From positions 41,353-73,397 of the forward strand of contig BFEA01001198.1 in the NCBI GenBank assembly GCA_003427395.1: 32,045 nt of DNA. Direction: 5' to 3'. This DNA comes from Chara braunii. Its lineage: Eukaryota; Streptophyta; Charophyceae; Charales; Characeae. The notes under the pieces are model-generated. The model worked only from the letters and a program-made list of their open reading frames with translations. It did no database searches and was not told the DNA's origin. Below, in pieces: positions 10,229 to 19,152 of the stretch. The position numbers were made by a program, and so were the translations under genes. Within the stretch, counting starts at the first letter, position 1. The number at the start of each line of letters is the position of its first letter.

Positions 10229-11148
10229 NNNNNNNNNNNNNNNNNNNNNNNNNNNNNNNNNNNNNNNNNNNNNNNNNNNNNNNNNNNNNNNNNNNNNNNN
10301 NNNNNNNNNNNNNNNNNNNNNNNNNNNNNNNNNNNNNNNNNNNNNNNNNNNNNNNNNNNNNNNNNNNNNNNNNNNNNNNNNNNNNNNNNNNNNNNNNNNN
10401 NNNNNNNNNNNNNNNNNNNNNNNNNNNNNNNNNNNNNNNNNNNNNNNNNNNNNNNNNNNNNNNNNNNNNNNNNNNNNNNNNNNNNNNNNNNNNNNNNNNN
10501 NNNNNNNNNNNNNNNNNNNNNNNNNNNNNNNNNNNNNNNNNNNNNNNNNNNNNNNNNNNNNNNNNNNNNNNNNNNNNNNNNNNNNNNNNNNNNNNNNNNN
10601 NNNNNNNNNNNNNNNNNNNNNNNNNNNNNNNNNNNNNNNNNNNNNNNNNNNNNNNNNNNNNNNNNNNNNNNNNNNNNNNNNNNNNNNNNNNNNNNNNNNN
10701 NNNNNNNNNNNNNNNNNNNNNNNNNNNNNNNNNNNNNNNNNNNNNNNNNNNNNNNNNNNNNNNNNNNNNNNNNNNNNNNNNNNNNNNNNNNNNNNNNNNN
10801 NNNNNNNNNNNNNNNNNNNNNNNNNNNNNNNNNNNNNNNNNNNNNNNNNNNNNNNNNNNNNNNNNNNNNNNNNNNNNNNNNNNNNNNNNNNNNNNNNNNN
10901 NNNNNNNNNNNNNNNNNNNNNNNNNNNNNNNNNNNNNNNNNNNNNNNNNNNNNNNNNNNNNNNNNNNNNNNNNNNNNNNNNNNNNNNNNNNNNNNNNNNN
11001 NNNNNNNNNNNNNNNNNNNNNNNNNNNNNNNNNNNNNNNNNNNNNNNNNNNNNNNNNNNNNNNNNNNNNNNNNNNNNNNNNNNNNNNNNNNNNNNNNNNN
11101 NNNNNNNNNNNNNNNNNNNNNNNNNNNNNNNNNNNNNNNNNNNNNNNN
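10229..11148. other. Assembly gap (920 N)
   Basis: Undetermined bases. By comparison with element D, the gap should hide the U5-side half of the 5' LTR of C (about 447 bp), the primer-binding site and about 170 bp of leader, plus an unknown length of GA repeat. Confidence 0.98.
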
Positions 11149-11628
11149 AGTCCCATGCGGTACTTGCTGGACTGGACCAGGACTGACTGGGGACTGGGAC
11201 TGCTGACTCAGCACAGGTAGACTCCACCACTTGCCCACTTGCCTCACCACTTGCCCACTTGCCTCAGTCTAAACGTGGGCAACTTCGAAAGGCCACTACT
11301 GGGACCTTCCGGAAGGCCGTAGACTTGGCCTTTCGTGACTGTAGCAGCTACGACTCTGACCCTTCTCGACTGTAGCAGCTACGACCTTGACCTTTCGGGA
11401 AAGCTACAACTACGACGTCTAGACCTGACTAAGACTCCTACTCGACAGGTCTACAGATCGAACCCCTGCGACCTCAGGACCCTGCGATAGGCTACCGCTG
11501 TTACAAATACACCGGTCATGGGTTCAACTCCAAGGGCCGACACAGATACTATACACAGGTAAAGTGGGAACTAGGGATCGAGCCCTGGGATCTGCATCAG
11601 CTACTGCGAATTGGTGAATACCGTTTCA
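11149..11628 (-). repeat. 5' LTR of element C, U3-side part
   Basis: The 480 visible bases match 3034-3515 of the 3' LTR. The outer terminus TGAAACGG (minus strand) is at 11628. Two GTAGCTGCTAC cores lie at 11341-11351 and 11372-11382, 31 bp apart. The TATA box and the rest of the LTR fall in the gap. Confidence 0.9.
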
Positions 11629-11893
11629 GAATCCACCTTTTGAGTGCGTCAGAGAGTACAGGCTGAGTCTTGATCCAGCGCAAAGTCTCATGGTCATATC
11701 TCAAGTAGAAGAATCTGCCTAGGAGATAGTGTGTCCAGTGGACCAGCGCTCTATAGAGGGCATAGAGCTCACACTCATACGTGGACTTTGCTAGCTTATG
11801 AGATGGCATCTTTTTGCTCATGTACTCGATAGGCCTCAACTTATTCCCCTCATTTTGCACAAGGACTGCGCTTATGCCATATTGGCTAGGTCT
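11629..11893 (-). pseudogene. Element B, proximal part: RNase H N-terminal half
   Basis: On the minus strand this reads SQYGISAVLVQNEGNK, PIEYMSKKMPSHK, YECELYALYRALVHW, YDHETLRWIKTQPVL and KRWI, the N-terminal half of gypsy RNase H. The first catalytic Asp region is poorly preserved (DHRP before SQYG). The codons stop exactly at the terminus of element C, and the next residues of the same domain resume at 2588. Upstream of about 11893 homology ends where element E begins in the opposite orientation. Confidence 0.88.
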
Positions 11894-11898
11894 ATGAT

Positions 11899-12642
11899 CA
11901 ATACAAAGTGTTGTTCAAGAAACTGCACATCCTCTACAAGGATCCTTGGGTGGCGTCGGAAGAACTTGACTTTCATGCTCTCTTGTTGCGCTGGACTCAC
12001 ATGAAGCAAGAACGTGCGCAAGGGTAAACGAAGTTTATCTTCTTCAAACTCCGCATTAACGACCGTTACTACCGTGCGTTGGCTGATTATGGCACAACCG
12101 CCAACTACTTCTCACCATACTACATTCGGAAGGCATGCTTGGGAATGAAGCAAGTGACATTGCAGAATCCTTGTCGGACCCAAGTGGGCAACCTAGAGGT
12201 TGTCATATCTACGCATACAGTCAAAGGTGTGCGCACTACCTTTGGCACAGACCGCACAATCACGCACGAGTTGAACTTCTATGTCCTTGATAAGTGCCCC
12301 TTCGATGCGGTTATTGGCTCGGGCTGGTTGCAGGCCCAATGTGAAGGAACCACGTGGAAGGACTCACAATTCATGGTAAAAAATGCCATGGGAATCGAGC
12401 GTCCAGTCCTATTGGATGAGCCGCATGAGTCCCAAGTGACTTTTCTCAATGCAATGAAATTATGCAAAAAGTCGTGTGCGTGCAAAGTTGATGAGCAAAT
12501 GTATATAGCCATTGTTAGGCCTACTCATGTGCCTTCTATTTTTGTTGTACATAATGATTCTACTTTGCATGTCGTTTCTACTTCTAATGCAACTACTTCT
12601 ACCTCTACTAAATCTACTTTTAGTCTAAACGATTCTGCTTGA
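11899..12642 (+). pseudogene. Element E linker and aspartic protease
   Basis: One frame runs from 11899 to 12642 with a single in-frame TAA at 12025. The first part (VLFKKLHILYKDPWV, SEELDFHALLLRWTHMKQE) is not a domain I recognise and may be the end of gag or a linker. The protease follows: ALADYGTTANYFS carries the presumed catalytic Asp (codon at 12085), but the usual D-S/T-G-A motif reads D-Y-G-T. The PFDAVIGSGWLQ segment matches the second conserved retropepsin motif. The frame stops at 12640-12642 in a Ser/Thr-rich stretch before RT. Confidence 0.75.
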
Positions 12643-13609
12643 AATCCCATTGTTTTGGCTACACCTATCCAATCCAGTATGCTTGCACCAGAATGTGATG
12701 ATCCACGTCCGGTAATCCCATCAGAGATCCGCAGCCTTCTCAACCGATTTCCTGAAGTTTGGCCGAACCGCATGGAGTCCCCGTGTGTCTGGTCCGACAC
12801 AAGATCGAGTTGATAGAAGGCAACACTCCTCCAAAAGGTTGTGTTTATCGAATGGGCTCAGGCGAATTGGAGAAGTTGCGAAGGCAGATCGATGACATGC
12901 TTGAGAAAGGTTGTATCAAGCCAAGCGAATCCGAATTCGGTGCACCAGTTTTGTTTGTCCCTAAGAAAGGAGGCAAACTACGGATGTGTATCGATTACCA
13001 CGGACTGAACAGAATAACCAGAGAGAATGCATACCCTTTGCCACGCATTGACGATCTACTTGATGCTGCAGGTGGATGCAAGGTCTTCAGCAAGATAGAT
13101 TTAAAGTCTGGTTACCACCAGATTGAAGTCGACCCTGCAAACCAGCATAAAACTGCATTCAAAACTCGCGATGAGTTGTATGAATTTACCGTTATGCCCT
13201 TCGTCCTCACGAATGCATCGGCCACCTTCCAAAGTCTCATGGACAAGGTGTTCCGCAATCAGATGAATCGATTTGTTGTTGTTTATTTGGATGACATACT
13301 AATCTTCAACAAGTCGATGGAGGAGCACATGAGACACCTTGAGGAAGTGTTGCAAATCATCAAGGATGCGTAGCTCCATCTCAACTTAGAGAAATCTGAG
13401 TTTGGGAGGGAGAGCGTCATCTACCTTGGACATCGGTTGTCTGCTGCAGGCCTAGAGCCCGAGGCAACCAAAGTTGAGGTCATCCGCAACTGGCCTCAAC
13501 CGACAAATGTCCGTGAGTTGCGTTCTTTTCTTGGTCTTGCGTCGTACTACCGTAAGTTTGTGCCCAAATTCTGTATCATCGCCCGTCCGCTGTCCAAATT
13601 GACAAGCAA
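12643..13609 (+). pseudogene. Element E reverse transcriptase
   Basis: After a missing T near 12757 the frame gives LAEPHGVP, then [44 protein letters not shown] and the catalytic YLDD (13284-13295). The normally invariant [13 protein letters not shown] block reads MPFVLTNASATFQ, two changes at positions that are nearly fixed in the family. A single TAG interrupts the same frame at 13371-13373; the thumb (SFLGLASYYRKFVPKF) then continues in frame until about 13609, where a deletion shifts it. Confidence 0.88.
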
Positions 13610-14231
13610 GAGGGGGAATGCACAACAACCTTCCAAGGCTTGAAGGAGGCTTTGGTGAGTCATTCGGTGTTCCGCATTGCAGATCCCAAACTTACATTCG
13701 TAGTAACTACGGATGCAAGCTTGTATGGGATTGGTGCGGTGCTGCAACAAGATGATGGGGACGACTTACTTCCGCTTGAGTATTACAACAAACGCATGCC
13801 CAGTCACAAGGTAGTTGCCTCCGCTTATATGGGAGAACTCTATGCCTTGAGAGAGACACTAGATCATTGGAAACACTACCTCTTGGGTCGCCATTTCAAA
13901 GTGTTCTCAGACCACGAGACTTTGAAATGGATCCAGACACAGATTAATCCATCAACTACATTGACACACTGGATGCATGAGATTGATGTGTATGATTTTG
14001 AACTTAAGCACAAAAAAGTTTGTTACAATCGCGTGGCGGATGCTTTGTCATGCCATCCTGAGTACATGACTTGCCTTGTGGGTTCCTACGATCTCCGTAA
14101 GAATTTAAAGGAGGAACTCATTGAGCATACTGCCAAGGACCCGGAACTCAGTCCCATCCTTGAGCAGATTCAAGCTGACCCTATAAGTCAGCCTGATTTC
14201 CACGAGTGTAAAGGTTTACTCTTTCGACGTT
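13610..14231 (+). pseudogene. Element E RNase H
   Basis: RNase H with VTTDASLYGIG, YMGELYALRE, FSDHETLKWIQ and VADALSCHPEYM. The Asp, Glu and Asp positions are kept, although YERE has become YMGE. The frame closes at the second copy of a 22-bp tandem duplication (14210-14253), which by its length shifts the reading frame before integrase. Confidence 0.85.
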
Positions 14232-14253
14232 AAAGGTTTACTCTTTTGACGTT
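14210..14253 (+). repeat. 22-bp tandem duplication in element E pol
   Basis: Two adjacent 22-bp copies, 14210-14231 and 14232-14253, differ at one base (C or T at the fifteenth or sixteenth position). The unit begins AAAGGTTTACTCTTT. Because 22 is not a multiple of three, it breaks the pol frame. Confidence 0.92.
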
Positions 14254-15098
14254 ACGGGAAGTACGACCGACTGTGTCTACCCAACCATGAGCCTATCCGT
14301 CCTCACTTCTTGGACTTGGCTCATGGCCGGAGTGGACACGCCGGTTTTCAAAAGACAAACGAAAGTCTATTGCAAAAGTTTGTATGCCCTGGGATGAAAG
14401 AACTGACACAAAAGTTTGTGGTCGAGTGTGAAGTTTGTCAACGCATCAAACCGTCTCGGCAAAAGCCTTATGGGATGTTGCATCCTCTTCCTATTCCTGA
14501 TGGCCCGGGTGAGTCTCTTTCCATCGACTTCACGGACATGGGAAAGGAGAGCAGGAACGAATATTCACAAGTAATGGTGATCGTTGACCGCTTTTCAAAA
14601 TTTATGAATTTGATCCCATTACCACCTCATGCCCCAAATGACCTTGTGATCAAGGAGTTTCTCAAAAAGTACATTATGCAGTGTGGGCCCCCGAAAACTC
14701 TTGTGAGTGACTGGGACACTAGGTTCATAAGTGCAGATTGGAAGGACTTCACCTTCCAGATCTATGACATCAAACTCATGATGACGTCGGACCGACATCC
14801 CGAAGCCAATGGACTGGCCGAGGAGATCAACCAAACTGTGATCCAACTTCTCCGAGCTCTAATTGTGCCTGATCAGAACTCTTGGGATGAGGAATTGCCG
14901 ATTGTACAGGGATTGTACAACAACTTCATACACTCCTCCACCGGGATGACACCTAATCGGTTGCACCTCGGGTGGCAAATTCGCAATCCCTTATCCTACC
15001 TGTTTCCTGATCCGCCATCTGGCCTAACACCTGGCCAGCCTGGCTACAGCGCTAAGTTTGATCGATTGCTCAAAGTTTTTGCAACTATGGAAAGGTGA
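14254..15098 (+). pseudogene. Element E integrase
   Basis: The frame gives the zinc domain (HGRSGHAGFQKT with its His pair, CEVCQRIKPSRQ with its Cys pair), then the core: first Asp in LSIDFTDMG, second in LVSDWDTRFI, Glu in ANGLAEEINQ. The DD35E triad is therefore intact. The region downstream (QLLRALIVPDQNSWDEELP and the LYNNFIHSSTGMTPN segment) matches element F. A TGA at 15096-15098 ends this reading; homology continues in the same frame beyond it. Confidence 0.9.
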
Positions 15099-15637
15099 CG
15101 CCGCGCCATGATTAAGCATGCTAACAAAAGGCGCCAGCCTGAGTTTTCTAAAGAAGAAGGTGTATCATGAAAGCTTCTTTCTGAGTATGACGGCTTGTGG
15201 AAAGTACTAAACCAGGTAGGGGAGGATTCATTTGGTCCTTCTTACATGATAGATGTGCCTGCTCATCTGCGCACGTATCCAGTCTTTCACGCGTTGAAGA
15301 TGTTTCCGTATGTACCACCCGAAACTTTTCGGTATCGAGAATTGATGATTCCTCGCGCAATCAATGGCGGTCACAAGGTTGATAGAATTATCGACCATAA
15401 TGGAAAGGGAGAAACAGACAATACAAGGTTTATTTTCTATACCACCCATTGAATTACTTTTACTAGATTGTTGAGAAAGACTTGCTGCAGAGTGCCCTGC
15501 GAGTAGTTAACGCATATGAACGACTGATTAGCTCCGAACAGCAACTTAAATTCACTGTTACCCTCACTCTTATGGAACATACCCGATCTCTCTTTGCCAT
15601 TTACTCTTATGATACATTATGCAGGGACTCTGATTGA
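15099..15637 (+). pseudogene. Element E integrase C-terminus and degenerate chromodomain tail
   Basis: The same frame continues past the stop (MIKHANKRRQPEF), meets another TGA near 15168, then reads GEDSFGPSYMIDVPAH and RTYPVFHALKMFPYVPPETF. Relative to F about ten codons of the integrase C-terminal module (FKVGSYVWVKM) are missing. After a shift near 15460 the last part reads VEKDLLQSALRVVNAYERL and ends at TGA 15635-15637. The ending is homologous to F and, more distantly, to the AYER end of C and D. Confidence 0.78.
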
Positions 15638-15663
15638 GTTACTCGCTCAAAGGGACCTCGCTT

Positions 15664-15678
15664 TTGAGGCGGGGGGAG
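15664..15678 (+). other. Polypurine tract of element E
   Basis: GAGGCGGGGGGAG directly before the TG of the 3' LTR. Element F has GAGAGGGGGGTAG at the same place on the other strand. Confidence 0.8.
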
Positions 15679-17078
15679 TGCAATGACCCGCCATAACACA
15701 GACTGAGAACATTGCTGTTTTCTGAAGTTCTGTCGATGGAATGGATGCCTTGCTGAGATTCCCGCATTCTGCTGAGTTTCTAAAGTCTGTATGTGTGCGT
15801 GCTTGTTGACCTGCGTGCCTGTCTGAGTGCTTGTCGGCATGAGTGTGTGTGTGACCCGCAAGGGTACTTGCTTGTTTGGGAGGCCCGTAGGGCCGGTACT
15901 TACTTGTGGCCGTGATATTGAGGGTTACAGCAGGGAAAACACTCAAGTAGCGAAGCGAGAGGCCCGCGACACTTAAGAGCAGCGGAAAAACACTCAAGTA
16001 GCAGGTAGGGTAGTACCGCACCCAGTAGCAGTAGATGTGCCGAGTACTCGATGCCGAGCAGAAGCAGACAAAGTTGGCATTTTCAGAGGCCCAGTAGCAG
16101 TAGGCTGGGTCAAGGCTGGTACCAATCCATCCAGTCTGAGTCTAGAGCCTGTACGGGCAATATCAGAGTCTGCAATGATGTTTCCCTCCGAAAGGGAGGA
16201 GGTACCGGTTGCTTGGGAGGCCGAGCGGCCTGGAAGTCACCGCCTAGGAGGCAAGTAGGCCGTTATATCAAGAGGCCGAGGGAAGATCCCAACCTCATTC
16301 TTCAGTGTGCAAGTTTGGGGACACGCTGTTGGAGCGTTGGCTGGAGGAGCGCTGGTTACTACAACGCTGCTGCGAGGAAGAAGTCGGGAGCTTCCACCTT
16401 CGCTATGGTGGAGCTCTACCGGTAGGAGGAGGAGGGAGAAGAGGACCAAGGAGGAGAGTGGCGAGGTACTTACCTGGCTGTGGTGGACACCATCTTCATC
16501 ACCTTGTTAGGCGCTGCATCTGGAAGGCCCCAGTTGGGGTAGTGCCGCATAAAGGAAGCTCGGGATAGAGTCAGGCATGGCGGCTGAATGGACAGCGGCA
16601 TAGCTGCTTGTGTTGACCTTGGGACAAGACAGCAGCAACATAGCTGCTTTGGGTTGTCCTTTGGACAGGAGGGTAGAGCCCTCGGTACTCCGCTATAGCC
16701 TAGGCCTACATGAAGAGGAAGAGGAAGGGTGGCCATGGCTATGGCGGACCTCATGTTGTGCCTGCAATAGAAATTCTCTGATAAGCCCCACTTAATTGGA
16801 GGATTCAGACATTAATTCTGGTTCGGCCATTCAACATTATTATTGTTATTTCTTGTTTGAATAAGAGTGGAGGAGATAAGGAGGAGGAGATTGGTTGGCG
16901 AGGAAGAAAAGTCTTATCTTTGGTCTATGCTGGAGTACATCATCTTCTTCTTCTTTCTTTCTTCTTCTTCTTCTTCTTTCCCTCTCTCTCCTCTCAAGTT
17001 CATTTATTTCTTTTTGCAATTGGATGGCATTGTACTTTCTGATGAATGTATACTTCAAAATTGGCCAGGATAGTAACA
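15679..17078 (+). repeat. 3' LTR of element E
   Basis: A 1400-bp LTR starting TGCAATGAC and ending GTAACA, both shared with element F (TGTAATGAC and CGTAACA). It includes a GT/TG-rich stretch, a repeated 24-bp block around AACACTCAAGTAGC (15928-15951 and 15979-16002), a TATATC-containing candidate promoter near 16263 also seen in F, and a TTC-rich microsatellite at about 16940-16985. The right boundary is set only by alignment with F. Confidence 0.8.
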
Positions 17079-17419
17079 ACCCACACTGGATCCTACCTGA
17101 ACATGACACACAACCGATTTATATCTAACTCTAAGTTCGGTCAGCCTAGGGAGAAGTAGTCAAGTGGTAACCAGCGATCAATGCCAGGTCCTACAGGAAA
17201 CACTAATTCTATTTTTAGCATACTTGCAAGCGCACACCGTGAGGAAGGTTCCCTACGTGCGGTGCTCGCGCCCAACCGATCCCGCGTGGCGCACGACGTG
17301 TGCGGGGAACGACCCGTCACCCCCCTCAGAAAAAAAAAAACAAGAAGGCCGGGGGTCAAAACGGTGCGTTTGAGGTCCCCCACCAAAATTATGATCGGGA
17401 AGAATTTTTTTTTTTACAG
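17079..17419. other. Intergenic stretch without recognised gene
   Basis: I see no coding homology. The stretch contains a GC-rich part (17259-17330) with several GTGCGG/CGCACG motifs, then runs of A (17331-17340) and T (17405-17416). Confidence 0.5.
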
Positions 17420-17860
17420 GAGTGCTGCCTCACCTTGCTCCAACTCCCCTTCCTTATCCTCCATGTCTCCTCCTCCCTTCTCCTTTCCATCTCCTCCGAC
17501 TCGTCCTCGTACTGTTCATCCTCCTCCTGCCCTTCCTCATCCTCGTACTTCCTCATCTTCCATGCCTCCTTGTCTCCTACCCTTCCTCGTGTCCTCCCCT
17601 TCCTCGTGTCCTCCCCTTCCTCGCCGTCCATGTCTCCTCCTCCTCCCACTCATCCTCCTCCTCCTACCCTTCCTCTTTTCCCTCCGTCCATCTCTTCTCC
17701 TCCCCCATCTCGACGAATCCTCCTTGTCGTCCTCACTATCCTCGTTGTCCTCCTCGTCCACATCCTCCTCCTCCTGTCCATATCCCCCTCTCCTCGCCAT
17801 ATCCCTATCTTCCTATCATACGGGCCCCCGTCCCCCCTTCCCCAAAAACATAAAATAATA
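17420..17860. repeat. Pyrimidine-rich tract with short tandem repeats
   Basis: About 440 bp in which nearly all plus-strand bases are C or T, built from CCTCCT/CTTCCT units. It includes an exact 17-bp tandem pair at 17583-17599 and 17600-17616. Reading frames through it are low-complexity Ser/Pro/Leu or Glu/Arg/Asp strings and are not genes. Confidence 0.85.
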
Positions 17861-17903
17861 ATAATAAAAATAAAAAACCTGCAAGTTTCCGCACAGGCAC
17901 CAC

Positions 17904-17940
17904 CCGCACGGAACTCCGCACGAATGTGCGGCTCGTGCGG
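17904..17940. repeat. Nested inverted repeat (hairpin)
   Basis: The outer arms CCGCACG (17904-17910) and CGTGCGG (17934-17940) enclose an inner pair CCGCAC-GAAT-GTGCGG (17916-17931). TGCAAGT occurs on both sides as a short direct repeat. Confidence 0.75.
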
Positions 17941-18764
17941 TTGCAAGTATGATTTTTAGATTACCCTGGAACAGATTGCATGCAGCAAAGAATACTAACT
18001 ATCTGCAGCTGTCTGTTAGTTGTCAATCAAGCCCGTAACAACTAAATAATTAAAAAAAGAACAAAATAGTGTCACATGTAGAGATGCATGCTGGATGGAA
18101 TATTTTCTAATTTATTTCAACTGCGAACAGTTGCCAGAATTTCCCCTCCCCCTGTATCCCTTTTGAGTAGTCACTTGTGATGGCGCCCTAAGCATCCAGT
18201 TGAGAGACGTGTCTGAAGGTGTGCAATCCGGCCCACTCCCATGCCCCAAGTCAATGCTGAACCTGCCAGCCCTGCACCTTATTTACCCTCGCATGCAACG
18301 AGCCTTACTTCCGATTGATCTGGCTGATCAAGAGGCAATTTAAGGAGGGTCGTGTGGGTGTGCCTGGAAGGCTACGTGGTGACGTAAGGGGTATACGCTG
18401 GATGATGAGAGCTCACTGATGTGGCATTTAAGACGAGGTGGAACTGCATTTCGTTGTGGGTTGTGCCGAGGCAAAGACGGGTCATCATAAATGCACGTCA
18501 GGTTGCCGGTGAGAAATATGTGGTTGGGGGCAGCATTATTAGGTACGTTGCTCTCTTCCTTATCTACCCTCTTCATTACTTCTTACCGTGAGGAAGTGAG
18601 TTCTGTCTTGAGAGTCCTCTCAGTGTGAGGTGTCGCGAGCACTCAACCTTGAGAGTCGACATTCTTCCTGGGCAGCAACTATCGTTCAATGCACAAGCCT
18701 TATCACTGCCCCATTTCTCATGTGAAGCACCGAACAGCTATTGTGAAGAACCAGTAAAGTGCAG
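17941..18764. other. Unassigned sequence, possibly interior of a minus-strand LTR element
   Basis: No domain recognised. It lies on the internal side of the primer-binding site at 18765-18785, so by position it could be leader and gag start of a minus-strand element. One minus-strand frame (18576-18340, 78 codons, ATG start) is open, but I do not recognise its product and composition is ordinary. Confidence 0.35.
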
Positions 18765-18785
18765 TTCGAACCGGCTCTGATACCA
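18765..18785 (-). other. Primer-binding site of a third LTR retrotransposon
   Basis: On the minus strand this reads TGGTATCAGAGCCGGTTCGAA. The first 13 bases equal the complement of the 3' end of plant initiator-Met tRNA, and the rest continues to match the T-arm with two single-base gaps. A candidate LTR terminus TTGCA lies three bases upstream in element sense (plus-strand 18789). The spacer of three bases and the perfect PBS resemble Copia elements. Confidence 0.75.
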
Positions 18786-18788
18786 AAT

Positions 18789-19120
18789 TGCAAGGAAAAT
18801 GACCAATATCGAGATGACAATATCTAGATTGCACAATCACATTGAAAGCCAGAAAGTATCACAGTGTCCAAAAAGCAGCATTGCACTATAACACCAAGGG
18901 AGAATTGTAACACTGAAAATCGAATGTCAATGAGAGCTTGCTCTCGCCACCACCAAGATAAGTGTCCAGGCCCTTATCCCTACTTGGCACTCAGCGCCCA
19001 GCCTACTCCCTACACAGCTACTATGTGCCTAGTAATTGGCAATGCAACTGTTGACATCAGCAGCCAACGAAATACTTGAAGATGTCAACCAATGCAGACC
19101 ATCGCCAATACCAGGTATGT
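18789..19120 (-). repeat. Putative LTR next to the isolated primer-binding site
   Basis: By position this should be the 5' LTR of a minus-strand element, with its inner terminus at 18789. I could not fix the outer end. No coding homology. Confidence 0.4.
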
Positions 19121-19127
19121 GCCCTCA

Positions 19128-19152
19128 CATCATCATCATCATCATCATCATC
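19128..19152. repeat. (CAT)n microsatellite
   Basis: Eight tandem CAT triplets on the plus strand. Confidence 0.95.

Larger units (their letters stand above)
2589..11628 (-). mobile_element. Element C: near-complete Ty3/gypsy LTR retrotransposon (family 1)
   Basis: On the minus strand the order is 5' LTR (right, mostly in an assembly gap), leader, gag, protease, RT, RNase H, integrase, chromodomain-type tail, purine-rich tract, 3' LTR (left). The outer ends are TGAAACGG... at 11628 and ...ATTGCA at 2589, matching the ends of the LTRs of element D. The flanks carry a 5-bp duplication, gactc at 2584-2588 and gaatc at 11629-11633 (one mismatch), and both flanks belong to the same gene (element B). 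Coding lesions include a 14-bp deletion in gag, a stop in the zinc knuckle, several frameshifts in pol and a stop at the integrase catalytic Glu, so the copy is not autonomous. Confidence 0.92.
11894..17078 (+). mobile_element. Element E: 5'-truncated Ty3/gypsy element (family 2)
   Basis: The plus-strand order is end of gag or linker, protease, RT, RNase H, integrase, chromodomain-like tail, polypurine tract, 3' LTR. No 5' LTR or primer site is present; the left edge abuts fragment B head to head near 11893. Sequence relatedness of integrase and LTR to element F shows a common family, different from C and D. Several frameshifts and stops make it inactive. Confidence 0.88.

Noticed and set aside
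9770-11250. Frames running through the N gaps (also 20997-22247)
   Set aside because: Artefacts of undetermined bases joined to CT/GA repeats.
17181-17959. Long frames on both strands over the pyrimidine tract
   Set aside because: Products are simple Ser/Pro/Leu or Glu/Asp/Arg strings caused by base composition; no domain.
18340-18576. 78-codon minus-strand frame as gag of the third LTR element
   Set aside because: Position fits, but no gag motif or zinc knuckle; kept only as unassigned sequence.
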